DNA from: Undibacterium sp.
GTDB taxonomy: Bacteria > Pseudomonadota > Gammaproteobacteria > Burkholderiales > Burkholderiaceae_D
NCBI GenBank assembly: GCA_019752975.1
Contig: JAIELM010000528.1
Coordinates: forward strand, 1-6,870
Direction: 5' to 3'
Length of the DNA: 6,870 nt
Shown: positions 1 to 6,870 of the stretch, one piece after another
How the letters are laid out: each line of letters opens with the position of its first letter
Position numbering within the stretch: the first letter of the stretch is position 1
Notes under the pieces: generated by a model
The model's database searches: none
What the model was told of the DNA's origin: nothing
Seen by the model: the letters and a program-made list of their open reading frames with translations, nothing else
Translations under genes and position numbers: made by a program

Positions 1-619
1 CGGGATGTTCGCGACACTTAAGTTTGCCCAGACTAAGGGCAAAAATGTCCTGCTGGTGCCCACCGAGGCAGTCATCCAGACGGGAACACGCAGTGTCGTG
101 ATGGTCGCGCAAAGTGATGGTCAATTTCTGCCGGTTGACGTAGAGATCGGCATGGAAACCAACGGTCAAACAGAAATCATCAAAGGCTTGGAGGATGGAC
201 AAAAAGTGGTCATTTCTGGTCAGTTCCTGATCGATTCCGAAGCCAGCTTGAAAGGTACTGCAACCCGTATGAGCGACGTGTCGGCATCTGAGAACGGCAA
301 CATCACTGGAATGACATATCGTGCCGAAGGCAAGGTTGAAAAAATCAATAAAGAGGAAATCACCATTTCGCACCGGCCGATCCCTGCTTTGCAGTGGGGT
401 GCAATGACGATGGACTTCAAGCTGCCGACTGGCGGCCTGCCGAGAAATGTCGAAGTGGGCGACACTGTCATCTTCGAGATGCGTGCTATCAAAGAAGGCG
501 TATTCCAGATCACGACCATCACGCCAAGTGCGTCCGCACCGGTCACCGGCAATACAATGAAGGCTGACGCAACACGTAATATGTCGACGTCTTCCGCACC
601 TGCGGGAGTTAAAAAATGA
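1..619 (+). CDS. cusB: CusB/SilB-type RND periplasmic adaptor with fused C-terminal CusF-like domain (5' partial)
   Basis: This is the C-terminal part of a periplasmic adaptor (membrane fusion protein) of a Cu(I)/Ag(I) tripartite efflux pump; it links the inner-membrane RND pump to the outer-membrane channel. The frame is open from base 2, so the N-terminus lies to the left; the first visible residues (PG-MFATLKF) match the internal adaptor region, so the ATG at 5 is not a start. Residues about 1-85, counted from that Met, form the beta-barrel and membrane-proximal part ([29 protein letters not shown]). Residues about 103-175 form a CusF-like OB-fold domain with all four family metal ligands: H123, W131, M134 and M136 in [19 protein letters not shown] Ser/Ala/Thr-rich tail follows. 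In E. coli CusF is a separate protein; the fusion resembles SilB of Cupriavidus. The TGA stop overlaps the cusA start, implying translational coupling. The family call is secure; Cu versus Ag preference cannot be seen. Confidence 0.93.
   Translation, partial: GMFATLKFAQTKGKNVLLVPTEAVIQTGTRSVVMVAQSDGQFLPVDVEIGMETNGQTEIIKGLEDGQKVVISGQFLIDSEASLKGTATRMSDVSASENGNITGMTYRAEGKVEKINKEEITISHRPIPALQWGAMTMDFKLPTGGLPRNVEVGDTVIFEMRAIKEGVFQITTITPSASAPVTGNTMKADATRNMSTSSAPAGVKK
604..608 (+). promoter_or_regulatory. Shine-Dalgarno of cusA inside the cusB end
   Basis: GGGAG lies 7 bases before the ATG at 616, within the last codons of cusB. Together with the ATGA stop/start overlap it supports the 616 start and coupled translation of pump and adaptor. 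Confidence 0.6.
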
Positions 620-3600
620 TAGCAAAATTAATTCGCTGGGCTATCGCCAACCGCTTCCTAGTATTGTTGGCGACGTTGATGATGACTGCTTGGGGTATCT
701 GGTCATTGTCGCGCACGCCGCTTGATGCAATTCCTGACCTGTCCGATGTACAGGTGATTATCCGCACTAGTTATCTGGGGCAGGCACCGCAGATCGTCGA
801 GAATCAGGTAACCTATCCGCTCACGACAACGATGCTCTCGGTACCCGGTGCCAAGACAGTACGCGGTTATTCCTTTTTTGGCGACTCTTTCGTGTACATC
901 CTATTCGAGGATGGCACTGATCCGTACTGGGCACGTTCGCGTGTATTGGAATATCTGAACCAGGTGCAGTCGCGCCTACCGCCGCAAGCCAAAACCGCAC
1001 TGGGACCCGATGCCACCGGTGTTGGATGGGTCTATGAATACGCCTTGATCGACCGTAGCGGCAAGATGGATCTATCGCAACTGCGTACCTTACAGGACTG
1101 GTTCCTGAAATTTGAATTGAAAGCCGTTCCCAATGTTTCAGAAGTCGCTAGTATAGGTGGCATGGTACGCCAATACCAGATCCAGCTCGACCCGGACAAG
1201 ATGCGTGCCTACAACATCCCGCACGGTAAAATCATTGAAGCGGTGCAAAAAGCTAATCAGGAAACCGGTGGTTCTGTGTTGGAATTGGGCGAAGCCGAGT
1301 ACATGGTGCGTGCCTCTGGCTACCTCAAATCACTGGACGATTTCCGCAAGATTCCATTGAGCACCACAGATACAGGTGTATCGGTACGGCTGGGTGACGT
1401 GGCACGTATTCAGATCGGGCCAGAAATGCGGCGAGGCATTGCAGAACTCAATGGCGAAGGCGAAGTCGCCGGAGGCGTGATCATTATGCGCTCTGGTAAA
1501 AATGCTTTGGAGACGATTGCTGCCGTCAAAGCCAAGCTTGAAAACCTCAAGGCCAACTTGCCTCCTGGCGTAGAGATCGTCACTACTTATGATCGCTCTA
1601 ATCTGATTAAACGGGCCGTGACCAATCTGGAACATAAACTGCTCGAAGAATTCATCGTCGTCGCCATTGTCTGCGCACTCTTCCTGTTTCATTTGCGTTC
1701 TGCGCTGGTCGCTATCGTCACTTTACCTATCGGTATCCTAATCGCTTTTATTGTGATGCATTTTCAGGGTCAGGGTGGAATCGGTGCCAACATCATGTCG
1801 CTAGGAGGGATTGCAATTGCGGTTGGTGCCATGGTTGATGCGGCAGTCGTAATGATAGAGAATGCGCACAAACATATTGAGGCATGGAATCACGCGCATC
1901 CAGGTGAGAAGTTGGTGGGAGATGCGCATTGGCGCGTCATCGGTGATGCGGCGGCCGAGGTCGGGCCAGCATTATTCTTCTCGTTATTAATCATCGTGCT
2001 GTCCTTCATTCCGGTATTTACGCTAGAAGCGCAAGAGGGACGGTTGTTCTCTCCTCTGGCCTTTACCAAGACTTATGCCATGGCAGCAGCAGCCGGTTTG
2101 GCGGTGACACTCATTCCCGTATTGATGGGCTATCTGATACGTGGCAAGATTCCCGATGAACAAAAGAATCCGCTGAATCGCTTCCTGATCGCGCTGTATC
2201 GCCCTCTGCTTGAAAGAGTCTTGCGCTTCCCGAAGATGACGTTGTTGATCGCTGCCCTGATCGCTATTTTGACGGTCTGGCCAATGTCACGCTTAGGAGG
2301 TGAATTCATGCCACCGCTTGATGAAGGCGATCTGCTATACATGCCGTCAGCTTTACCTGGCTTGGGTGCAGGCAAGGTCTCTGAACTATTACAACAAACC
2401 GACCGTCTGATCAAAACGGTACCGGAGGTGCAAAGCGTGTTCGGCAAGGCTGGGCGGGCCGAAACTGCGACCGACCCGGCACCGCTGGAAATGTTTGAGA
2501 CCACCATCCAACTCAAACCACATAACCAGTGGCGTGCTGGCATGACCACCGACAAGCTGATCGATGAACTGGATCGCATCGTCAAAGTACCTGGTTTATC
2601 GAATATCTGGGTACCACCAATTCGCAATCGTATTGATATGCTGGCCACTGGCATCAAGAGTCCGGTAGGCATCAAAGTTGCGGGAGTAGATTTGAAGGAA
2701 ATTGATCGCATCACTGGTGACATTGAACGCGTCATTAAACAAGTGCCAGGCGTTTCATCCGCCTTGGCAGAACGTTTGAATGGTGGGCGCTATATCGACG
2801 TCAATATCAATCGGGATGCCGCCGCGCGTTACGGTTTAAATATCGCCGACGTGCAAAGCGTGGTGTCAGCGGCCATCGGTGGGGACAATATCGGTGAAAC
2901 GGTTGAAGGTTTGCAGCGCTTCCCGATCAATGTGCGCTATCCACGTGAAGTACGCGATTCAGTTGAGAAACTGCGTCAATTGCCAGTACTGACCGAGCGC
3001 GGTGCGCAAATTCGTTTGGGGGATGTGACCGAAATTCGGATTAACGATGGCCCACCGATGTTAAAAAGTGAAAATGCCCGCCTGTCGGGTTGGGTTTATG
3101 TCGATATCCGTGATCGGGATCTGAGTTCAGTCGTACATGACATGCAAAAAGCAGTATCTAAGGAAGTCAAATTGCCAGCGGGTTATTCGATTACCTGGTC
3201 AGGTCAATTTGAATTCCTTGAACGGGCAACCGCCAAACTAAAAATCGTAGTGCCGGCCACGCTCATGATTATCTTTGTCTTACTGTATCTGACCTTCAAG
3301 CGCGTCGATGAGGCCACATTAATCATGGGCACATTGCCGTTTGCCTTGGCTGGCGGAATTTGGCTGCTATGGGCGCTCGGGCATAATCTCTCGGTCGCCA
3401 GTGGTGTCGGCTTTATTGCCTTAGCAGGTGTCTCGGCAGAATTCGGCGTGATCATGCTGCTGTACTTAAAGCACGCTTGGGAAGACCGGTTAACAGCAGG
3501 AAAAACCAGCGAAATAGACTTGTTGGATGCGATTCGTGAAGGCGCCGTCTTGCGCGTACGTCCCAAAGCAATGACTGTCGCTGTCATCATCGCGGGTTTG

Positions 3601-3780
3601 GTGCCGATCATGCTAGGAGATGGTGCTGGCTCCGAGGTGATGAAACGTATCGCCGCACCGATGGTCGGCGGCATGATTACGGCGCCACTGTTATCGATGT
3701 TCGTGGTGCCAGCCATGTACTTACTGATACGACGAAGACGTATTCGTGTCACGAGTTCGGCAACGCCAATGACGAAATAA
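616..3780 (+). CDS. cusA: CusA/SilA heavy-metal efflux RND pump (Cu+/Ag+)
   Basis: This inner-membrane proton/cation antiporter of the HME-RND family is the energised component of a CusCBA-type complex exporting Cu(I)/Ag(I). It is full length at 1054 aa (E. coli CusA is about 1047). TM1 lies near residues 14-34, followed by a large periplasmic loop to about 340, a TM bundle to about 555, a second periplasmic loop to about 870, and the final TM bundle. The three-Met periplasmic binding site of CusA is intact: M576 (LLYMPS), M626 (LEMFETT) and M675 (IDMLATG), equivalent to E. coli M573/M623/M672. The relay pair is also there: D408 in [13 protein letters not shown] and E942 in AEFGV, plus K984 in [10 protein letters not shown]4 Met residues M406 and M413 match the methionine relay. 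These Met residues favour monovalent over divalent substrate (CzcA lacks them). It starts by ATGA overlap with the adaptor gene. No strong terminator follows. Confidence 0.97.
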   Translation: MIAKLIRWAIANRFLVLLATLMMTAWGIWSLSRTPLDAIPDLSDVQVIIRTSYLGQAPQIVENQVTYPLTTTMLSVPGAKTVRGYSFFGDSFVYILFEDGTDPYWARSRVLEYLNQVQSRLPPQAKTALGPDATGVGWVYEYALIDRSGKMDLSQLRTLQDWFLKFELKAVPNVSEVASIGGMVRQYQIQLDPDKMRAYNIPHGKIIEAVQKANQETGGSVLELGEAEYMVRASGYLKSLDDFRKIPLSTTDTGVSVRLGDVARIQIGPEMRRGIAELNGEGEVAGGVIIMRSGKNALETIAAVKAKLENLKANLPPGVEIVTTYDRSNLIKRAVTNLEHKLLEEFIVVAIVCALFLFHLRSALVAIVTLPIGILIAFIVMHFQGQGGIGANIMSLGGIAIAVGAMVDAAVVMIENAHKHIEAWNHAHPGEKLVGDAHWRVIGDAAAEVGPALFFSLLIIVLSFIPVFTLEAQEGRLFSPLAFTKTYAMAAAAGLAVTLIPVLMGYLIRGKIPDEQKNPLNRFLIALYRPLLERVLRFPKMTLLIAALIAILTVWPMSRLGGEFMPPLDEGDLLYMPSALPGLGAGKVSELLQQTDRLIKTVPEVQSVFGKAGRAETATDPAPLEMFETTIQLKPHNQWRAGMTTDKLIDELDRIVKVPGLSNIWVPPIRNRIDMLATGIKSPVGIKVAGVDLKEIDRITGDIERVIKQVPGVSSALAERLNGGRYIDVNINRDAAARYGLNIADVQSVVSAAIGGDNIGETVEGLQRFPINVRYPREVRDSVEKLRQLPVLTERGAQIRLGDVTEIRINDGPPMLKSENARLSGWVYVDIRDRDLSSVVHDMQKAVSKEVKLPAGYSITWSGQFEFLERATAKLKIVVPATLMIIFVLLYLTFKRVDEATLIMGTLPFALAGGIWLLWALGHNLSVASGVGFIALAGVSAEFGVIMLLYLKHAWEDRLTAGKTSEIDLLDAIREGAVLRVRPKAMTVAVIIAGLVPIMLGDGAGSEVMKRIAAPMVGGMITAPLLSMFVVPAMYLLIRRRRIRVTSSATPMTK

Positions 3781-3843
3781 ATCTTCAACAAAAACAGTAA
3801 TGAATGGTTGTTTTTCATGCGAATTCAAGTAGTTAAGTTACCC

Positions 3844-3874
3844 TTGACTCTGTAGTAGCTACAGACATTAACAT
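3844..3874 (+). promoter_or_regulatory. MerR-family-type promoter/operator driving the uppP gene
   Basis: The -35 TTGACT (3844-3849) and -10 TAACAT (3869-3874) are separated by 19 bp, the overlong spacer typical of MerR-family activated promoters. The spacer contains a perfect inverted repeat CTGTAG-TAG-CTACAG (3850-3864). The layout matches the promoter at 6764-6794 in front of the divergent gene: same spacing, 5/6 identical -35, and CTACAG at the same offset. The likely activator is the CadR/PbrR-type protein encoded at 6289-6735. Boundaries are by eye; activation is inferred. Confidence 0.75.
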
Positions 3875-3917
3875 AGGCGTATGGATAGTCCTACAAATGA
3901 TGAAAATGCTTGTTTAA

Positions 3918-3923
3918 AAGGAG
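3918..3923 (+). promoter_or_regulatory. Shine-Dalgarno deciding the TTG start of uppP
   Basis: AAGGAG sits 6 bases before TTG at 3930. It is a near-consensus site at a workable distance and the main reason for accepting a non-ATG start. Confidence 0.75.
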
Positions 3924-3929
3924 AAAATT

Positions 3930-4802
3930 TTGACAAATACTTATAGTGTCGGGTTAGATATTGGTTTCGCTTCGTTGACGTACCTGCAGATTGCTATTTT
4001 AGGAATTATCCAAGGAATCACCGAGTTGTTACCGATTTCGTCAACTGCACATATGCGGATCGTGCCAGCACTTTTAGGATGGCCTGATCCTGGCTCTGCG
4101 TTTTCCGCCACGATGCAGCTCGCCGCTTTGGCGGCAGTAGTGACTTATTTTTGGCGCGATGTCGTTGCCGTAAGCACTGGTAGTGCTGCGGCAATTCGTC
4201 GCAGAGACTTTAGCGACAAGTGGTTTCGTTTGGCGTTCGCAATTATCATTGCAACAATTCCAATTTGCCTTGTTGGTCTCGCATTGTCATCAACATTAAA
4301 TGCGAGTGCTTCGCCTTTACGTAGTTTATGGGTGATCGGTGTTGCTTCATTGACGATGTCAATTGTTTTGCTTGTAGCAGAAGTCAGTTGTCGACATCAA
4401 CGCACAGTCAGCGAGGCAGGGTTTAAGGATGCACTTGTTATTGGCATCGCGCAAATTGGTGCATTGATTCCTGGTGTGTCGCGCTCGGGGGCTACGCTCA
4501 CGGCCGCAATGTATCTCAACTTTAAGCGAGAAGAAGCGGCTAGACTCTCGTTCCTTTTAGGTTTACCTGCAATCGCTCTTGCGGGATTAAAAGAGTTGTG
4601 GGTGCTTTATCACGCGCATATTCCTGTTGAGGCTTGGTCTTTGCTGATGTTTGGCTTGCTCGTGGCAAGTGGATCTGCTTTCGTTACTATTTGGGGTCTG
4701 ATGCGGTTCTTAGAGCGTTTTTCGTCGTGGCCATTTATCGTTTACCGCGCTGCACTCGGTCTGTTTTTGATCTGTTCTGTTCTAACAGGCTTGTTGCGTT
4801 AA
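3930..4802 (+). CDS. uppP: Undecaprenyl-diphosphatase UppP/BacA family, PbrB-like
   Basis: This integral membrane phosphatase hydrolyses undecaprenyl diphosphate to the monophosphate carrier lipid, releasing phosphate on the periplasmic side. It has 290 aa, close to the usual 270-ish length plus a short N-terminal extension. The (E/Q)xxxE motif is Q28-GIT-E32, followed by LPISSTAH with H41. The second catalytic motif is PGVSRSGAT at 181-189, with R185. Several hydrophobic membrane segments lie between and after these. The first motif position is Gln and the family-typical SSTGH reads SSTAH, as in members found beside metal pumps. Translation starts at TTG behind AAGGAG. It is a lone gene preceded by a MerR-type promoter, 149 bp after cusA. 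Known: in Cupriavidus pbr, PbrB is such a phosphatase and helps lead resistance by supplying periplasmic phosphate to precipitate exported Pb2+. Inferred: this copy does the same rather than housekeeping wall recycling. Incidental bacitracin tolerance is possible. Confidence 0.93.
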   Translation: MTNTYSVGLDIGFASLTYLQIAILGIIQGITELLPISSTAHMRIVPALLGWPDPGSAFSATMQLAALAAVVTYFWRDVVAVSTGSAAAIRRRDFSDKWFRLAFAIIIATIPICLVGLALSSTLNASASPLRSLWVIGVASLTMSIVLLVAEVSCRHQRTVSEAGFKDALVIGIAQIGALIPGVSRSGATLTAAMYLNFKREEAARLSFLLGLPAIALAGLKELWVLYHAHIPVEAWSLLMFGLLVASGSAFVTIWGLMRFLERFSSWPFIVYRAALGLFLICSVLTGLLR

Positions 4803-4860
4803 AGATGACTCCCTGAGTGTTGCACAATTGGAAAGTTGAGGTCAAAAGAAAAGTGGCCAT

Positions 4861-4882
4861 TATAAAACGAGTGGATTTTATA
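4861..4882. repeat. AT-rich inverted repeat upstream of the Fur box
   Basis: TATAAAA (4861-4867) and TTTTATA (4876-4882) form perfect 7-bp arms around an 8-base centre, 14 bp upstream of the Fur site. It could be a second operator or simply AT-rich promoter DNA; no known consensus was recognised. Confidence 0.4.
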
Positions 4883-4896
4883 TTTAAATTCAACTT

Positions 4897-4917
4897 AAAT
4901 GAGAATTATTATCATTT
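4897..4917. promoter_or_regulatory. Fur box
   Basis: AAATGAGAAT-T-ATTATCATTT is an inverted repeat with 10-bp arms, one mismatch and a single central base; its core TGAGAAT-T-ATTATCA fits the 7-1-7 Fur model. It overlaps the -35 at 4915-4920, so bound Fur would block RNA polymerase. The predicted target is the NRAMP-like gene just downstream. Confidence 0.85.
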
Positions 4918-4943
4918 ACATCGGGTTAGGTTAGTGTTATCCT
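4915..4943 (+). promoter_or_regulatory. Sigma-70-type promoter of the NRAMP-like gene
   Basis: The -35 TTTACA (4915-4920, 5/6 match) and weak -10 TATCCT (4938-4943) are separated by 17 bp. The expected transcription start is near 4950, within a small hairpin CGCTG-TTAT-CAGCG (4947-4960). The -35 shares bases with the Fur box. Confidence 0.55.
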
Positions 4944-5024
4944 CGCCGCTGTTATCAGCGACTTCTCATTCAACCTTTTTTATGGTTTGTTTTGGCAGAC
5001 ACAATTCTCAATCCGCTCTCATTT

Positions 5025-6275
5025 ATGACTACTTCAACTGCACAACGGATACCATTTTTTAGCCGATCTCGTTGGGCACGAATTGCTGTTGTCGCTGGAC
5101 CTGGACTTGTTGTGATGCTGGCTGATACCGACGCCGGTAGTGTGATTACTGCAGCCCAGAGTGGCGCGCAGTGGGGTTATAAACTATTGCTTTTACAGTT
5201 GATACTCGCCCCTATTCTTTTTGTTGTGCAGGAATTGACGGTGCGATTGGGCATCGTGTCGGGTAAAGGACATGGGGACCTAATTCAACAATACTTTGGA
5301 CGTCGTTGGGCAATGCTATCAGTCGGTACTCTGGTGGTCGCCTGTATTGGGGCACTATTAAGTGAGTTAAGTGGTTTGGCGGGTGTTGGCTTGTTATTTG
5401 GTATTCCTGCACCACTTACCATGCTGGTTATAATTAGTGGTCTCATTATCATGGCATACACGGGGTCTTATCTGTCCGTAGAACGTATTGCTATGTGCAT
5501 TGGCGCCTTTGAATTGGTCTTTTTGTTAGTCGCTTGGCGTGCCCATCCTGATCCGAGTACGATGTTGATTGGTTCACTGTCCATCCCCTGGACAGAACCG
5601 AAATACCTGTATTTAGTTGCCGCTAATATTGGTGCCGTCATTATGCCGTGGATGGTGTTTTATCAACAGTCCGCGGTCGTTGAAAAAAAACTGACGATAA
5701 ATGATCTCAGTACAGCGCGCTGGGATACAGCCTTCGGTGCGGTTATTACACAAGTAATAATGGCGGCAGTATTAATTGCAACGGCTGCGACACTAGGAAA
5801 CACAAATTCTGGTGCAGCACTAGATACCGTTCAGCAAATCGCTCAAGCAATTACCCCATTCCTTGGAGATGGTACGGGCAAAATTTTGTTTGCGATGGGT
5901 ATGACGGGTTCTGCGTTGGTCGCAACGATTGTGGTGACGCTTACTGCTGCACGTAGTCTAGGTGAGGTATTGGGCGTGAAACATTCATTGGAGCACCCAC
6001 CGCGCGAAGCACCTTGGTTTTATGGGATTTATACTGTCTCCCTCATTGCAGGGGGATTGTTTGTAGCGTCTGGCGTTAATCTAGTGAGTTTAAGTGTTGG
6101 CGTGCAAGTCATGAATGCCTTGTTACTACCGATCGTACTGGGTTTTTTGTATCTACTGGCACGACGGTTACCTGAGCCATATCGACTTAAAGGGGGCTAT
6201 GCAGCTGTCGTCGCGTTGGTTATTTTGCTTTCCGCAGGCTTCGGTCTCTATGCTGGAATATCTGGTATGTTGTAA
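5025..6275 (+). CDS. NRAMP-superfamily divalent metal cation transporter with non-canonical metal site
   Basis: This is a polytopic inner-membrane protein of the NRAMP/MntH superfamily, predicted to import divalent cations with protons. From this ATG it has 416 aa with about 11 hydrophobic segments, typical for the family. TM1 carries GPGLVVMLADTDAGS: the family metal-binding DPGN reads D36-A-G-S39. TM6 carries A204-xx-M207-P-W209, so Ala and Met of the metal site are kept but MPH has Trp for His. These changes make it a divergent subgroup, not a standard MntH; the substrate could be Mn, Fe or another cation. A Fur box overlapping its promoter argues for iron- or manganese-related control. 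Start: ATG at 5025 and TTG at 4992 (11 residues longer) are both in frame and neither has a clear Shine-Dalgarno; ATG is preferred only on codon usage, and the conserved core begins well after both. It ends 13 bp from the convergent regulator gene. Confidence 0.88.
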   Translation: MTTSTAQRIPFFSRSRWARIAVVAGPGLVVMLADTDAGSVITAAQSGAQWGYKLLLLQLILAPILFVVQELTVRLGIVSGKGHGDLIQQYFGRRWAMLSVGTLVVACIGALLSELSGLAGVGLLFGIPAPLTMLVIISGLIIMAYTGSYLSVERIAMCIGAFELVFLLVAWRAHPDPSTMLIGSLSIPWTEPKYLYLVAANIGAVIMPWMVFYQQSAVVEKKLTINDLSTARWDTAFGAVITQVIMAAVLIATAATLGNTNSGAALDTVQQIAQAITPFLGDGTGKILFAMGMTGSALVATIVVTLTAARSLGEVLGVKHSLEHPPREAPWFYGIYTVSLIAGGLFVASGVNLVSLSVGVQVMNALLLPIVLGFLYLLARRLPEPYRLKGGYAAVVALVILLSAGFGLYAGISGML

Positions 6276-6288
6276 ATTGACGATTTTG

Positions 6289-6735
6289 TTAATGGCAATT
6301 ACCACCATGCGTACCAAGGTTTTTAGCGGTAGCTGTTTGAGCATTGGACAGATTTTGTAATATCCCACAATCTTTCGCAGCTTCTGGCGCCTGACAAAGT
6401 TTGCGCAAGCTGATTAACTGTTTTTCTAGAACCTTTAGTTCCTTAATGCGGTGCGCAACGTGACCGATATGCTTATCGAGTATGAAATTTACTTCAGAAC
6501 AATTATCTTGCGGCGTATCTTTAAATTTTAGTAAATCGCGTATTTCATCCAACGTCATATCGAGCGAACGACAATGACGGATGAATCGCAGACGCTCTGC
6601 ATGCGATTCATTGTATAAACGATAATTAGCTTGCGAGCGCACTGCGGAAGGGAGTAGTCCCTCTTTCTCATAAAAACGGATGGTTTCGACCTGACAACCT
6701 GAACGTTTCGCTAGTTCCCCAATTTTCAATTCCAT
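6289..6735 (-). CDS. cadR: CadR/PbrR-type MerR-family metal-responsive regulator
   Basis: This cytoplasmic DNA-bending activator senses Pb2+/Cd2+/Zn2+ and untwists a 19-bp-spacer promoter. It is 148 aa from this start. The N-terminal winged helix-turn-helix is MELKIGELAKRSG through TIRFYEKEGLLP to the YRLYNESHAERLRFIRHCRSLDM segment. A long dimerisation helix follows (about 80-115), then a metal loop. Cysteines are at C14, C79, C114 and C123; C79/C114/C123 match the metal-thiolate ligands of the PbrR691/CadR group, and CGILQNLS is the group signature. The tail ends in HGGNCH, adding C147 and two His. The start at 6735 is preferred over ATGs at 6750 and 6744 because GAGG lies 9 bases upstream and the protein then begins like its relatives. 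It is divergent from the gene at 6821 and convergent with the NRAMP gene. The preferred metal cannot be fixed from sequence. Confidence 0.93.
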   Translation of the reverse strand: MELKIGELAKRSGCQVETIRFYEKEGLLPSAVRSQANYRLYNESHAERLRFIRHCRSLDMTLDEIRDLLKFKDTPQDNCSEVNFILDKHIGHVAHRIKELKVLEKQLISLRKLCQAPEAAKDCGILQNLSNAQTATAKNLGTHGGNCH

Positions 6736-6744
6736 TTCATTCAT

Positions 6745-6748
6745 CCTC
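6745..6748 (-). promoter_or_regulatory. Shine-Dalgarno choosing the cadR start
   Basis: On the minus strand GAGG precedes the ATG at 6735 by 9 bases. The upstream ATGs at 6750 and 6744 lack such a site and would add residues not expected before the helix-turn-helix. Confidence 0.55.
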
Positions 6749-6763
6749 ATCGCAAAATAATGC

Positions 6764-6794
6764 TTGACCCTATACCTACTACAGGGTTTTTAAT
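6764..6794 (+). promoter_or_regulatory. CadR/PbrR-type divergent promoter and operator
   Basis: The -35 TTGACC (6764-6769) and -10 TTTAAT (6789-6794) are 19 bp apart. The dyad ACCCTATA-N5-TACAGGGT (6767-6787) is centred at 6777 with one mismatched pair per arm, the arrangement known for pbrA and cadA promoters controlled by PbrR/CadR. It lies between cadR and the gene at 6821, so it should both autoregulate cadR and activate the rightward gene. Confidence 0.88.
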
Positions 6795-6809
6795 AGCACT
6801 ATACGCCTT

Positions 6810-6815
6810 AAGGAG
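6810..6815 (+). promoter_or_regulatory. Shine-Dalgarno of the rightward gene
   Basis: AAGGAG lies 5 bases before ATG 6821, a strong site that marks a true start although only 16 complete codons are visible. Confidence 0.75.
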
Positions 6816-6820
6816 CTTTT

Positions 6821-6870
6821 ATGTCATCGACAACTGAGCAAACATCCATCTGTACCAGCAATCAACACGA
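6821..6870 (+). CDS. Start of CadR-controlled gene, probably metal-exporting P-type ATPase (3' partial)
   Basis: Only MSSTTEQTSICTSNQH is visible before the window ends, too little to recognise a family. Support for a real gene: ATG behind AAGGAG, placed after a textbook CadR/PbrR promoter and divergent from the regulator. In this arrangement the gene is usually a Zn/Cd/Pb P1B-type ATPase (CadA/ZntA/PbrA), whose N-termini are variable and Cys/His containing; one Cys and one His are visible. A cation diffusion facilitator or other exporter is the alternative. The product is inferred from position only. Confidence 0.6.
   Translation, partial: MSSTTEQTSICTSNQH

Noticed and set aside
2130..2735. 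Open minus-strand frame of about 200 codons inside cusA
   Set aside because: It is antisense to a fully conserved cusA region, shows no recognisable domain and has Ser/Arg-rich composition typical of a shadow frame. The same applies to the minus-strand frame at 3204-3818.
3790..3815. AAAAACA/TGTTTTT inverted repeat after cusA as a terminator
   Set aside because: The 7-bp stem is nearly all A-T with a 12-base loop, too weak for a convincing intrinsic terminator; it may only be chance.
3881..3946. 21-codon frame starting at the predicted transcription start of uppP and overlapping its start
   Set aside because: It could be a leaderless leader peptide, but there is no Shine-Dalgarno, no codon pattern suggesting attenuation, and such short frames arise by chance.
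4897..4917. Zur or MntR operator instead of a Fur box
   Set aside because: TGAGAAT-T-ATTATCA fits the Fur 7-1-7 pattern much better than the Zur GTTATA-type dyad; an MntR site was not recognisable.
4817..5062. Open frame of 81 codons in the uppP-NRAMP gap
   Set aside because: It runs through the Fur box and promoter, has no Shine-Dalgarno and its translation resembles no protein; it overlaps the transporter start in another frame.
6276..6288. Bidirectional terminator between the convergent NRAMP and cadR genes
   Set aside because: The gap is only 13 bp and no GC-rich stem with a T-run was found there.

Overview
The window is a stretch of a heavy-metal resistance and metal homeostasis cluster. 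The protein families (SilB-type CusB with a fused CusF domain, HME-RND CusA, PbrB-like UppP, CadR/PbrR regulator) and moderate base composition suggest a beta-proteobacterium, probably Burkholderiales. This is an inference from family resemblance; there is no rRNA or other phylogenetic marker here.

Layout, left to right. (1) Positions 1-3780 hold the end of a Cu(I)/Ag(I) tripartite efflux operon. The 3' part of a CusB/SilB-type adaptor carries a CusF-like metal-binding domain at its C-terminus. It overlaps by 4 bases (ATGA) the complete inner-membrane pump gene cusA/silA. (2) Positions 3781-4802 hold an intergenic region with a MerR-family-type promoter (19-bp spacer with a dyad inside), then an undecaprenyl-diphosphatase (UppP/BacA) of the kind found as PbrB in lead-resistance operons, starting with TTG behind a strong Shine-Dalgarno. 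(3) Positions 4803-6275 hold a non-coding stretch with a near-perfect Fur box overlapping the -35 of a promoter. It is followed by an NRAMP-superfamily transporter with non-canonical metal-site motifs (DAGS instead of DPGN, MPW instead of MPH). (4) Positions 6289-6870 hold a convergent cadR/pbrR-type MerR regulator. Its divergent promoter region has a second 19-bp-spacer dyad promoter, and the first 16 codons of a divergently transcribed gene run off the right edge. By context that gene is probably the metal-exporting P-type ATPase.

How it fits together. CusBA exports monovalent Cu/Ag from the periplasm and cytoplasm to the outside. The CadR-type regulator should sense Pb/Cd/Zn and activate the divergent gene at 6821. 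The promoter in front of the UppP gene has the same architecture and a shared CTACAG half-site at the same offset, so UppP is probably in the same regulon. That is the logic of the PbrA/PbrB pair: the ATPase exports the divalent ion, and the phosphatase releases phosphate in the periplasm to trap it. Between them sits a Fur-controlled NRAMP-like gene, suggesting that Fe or Mn supply (or another cation) is tied to the same locus. The main points of interest are the split CadR regulon, the atypical NRAMP, and the CusB-CusF fusion.
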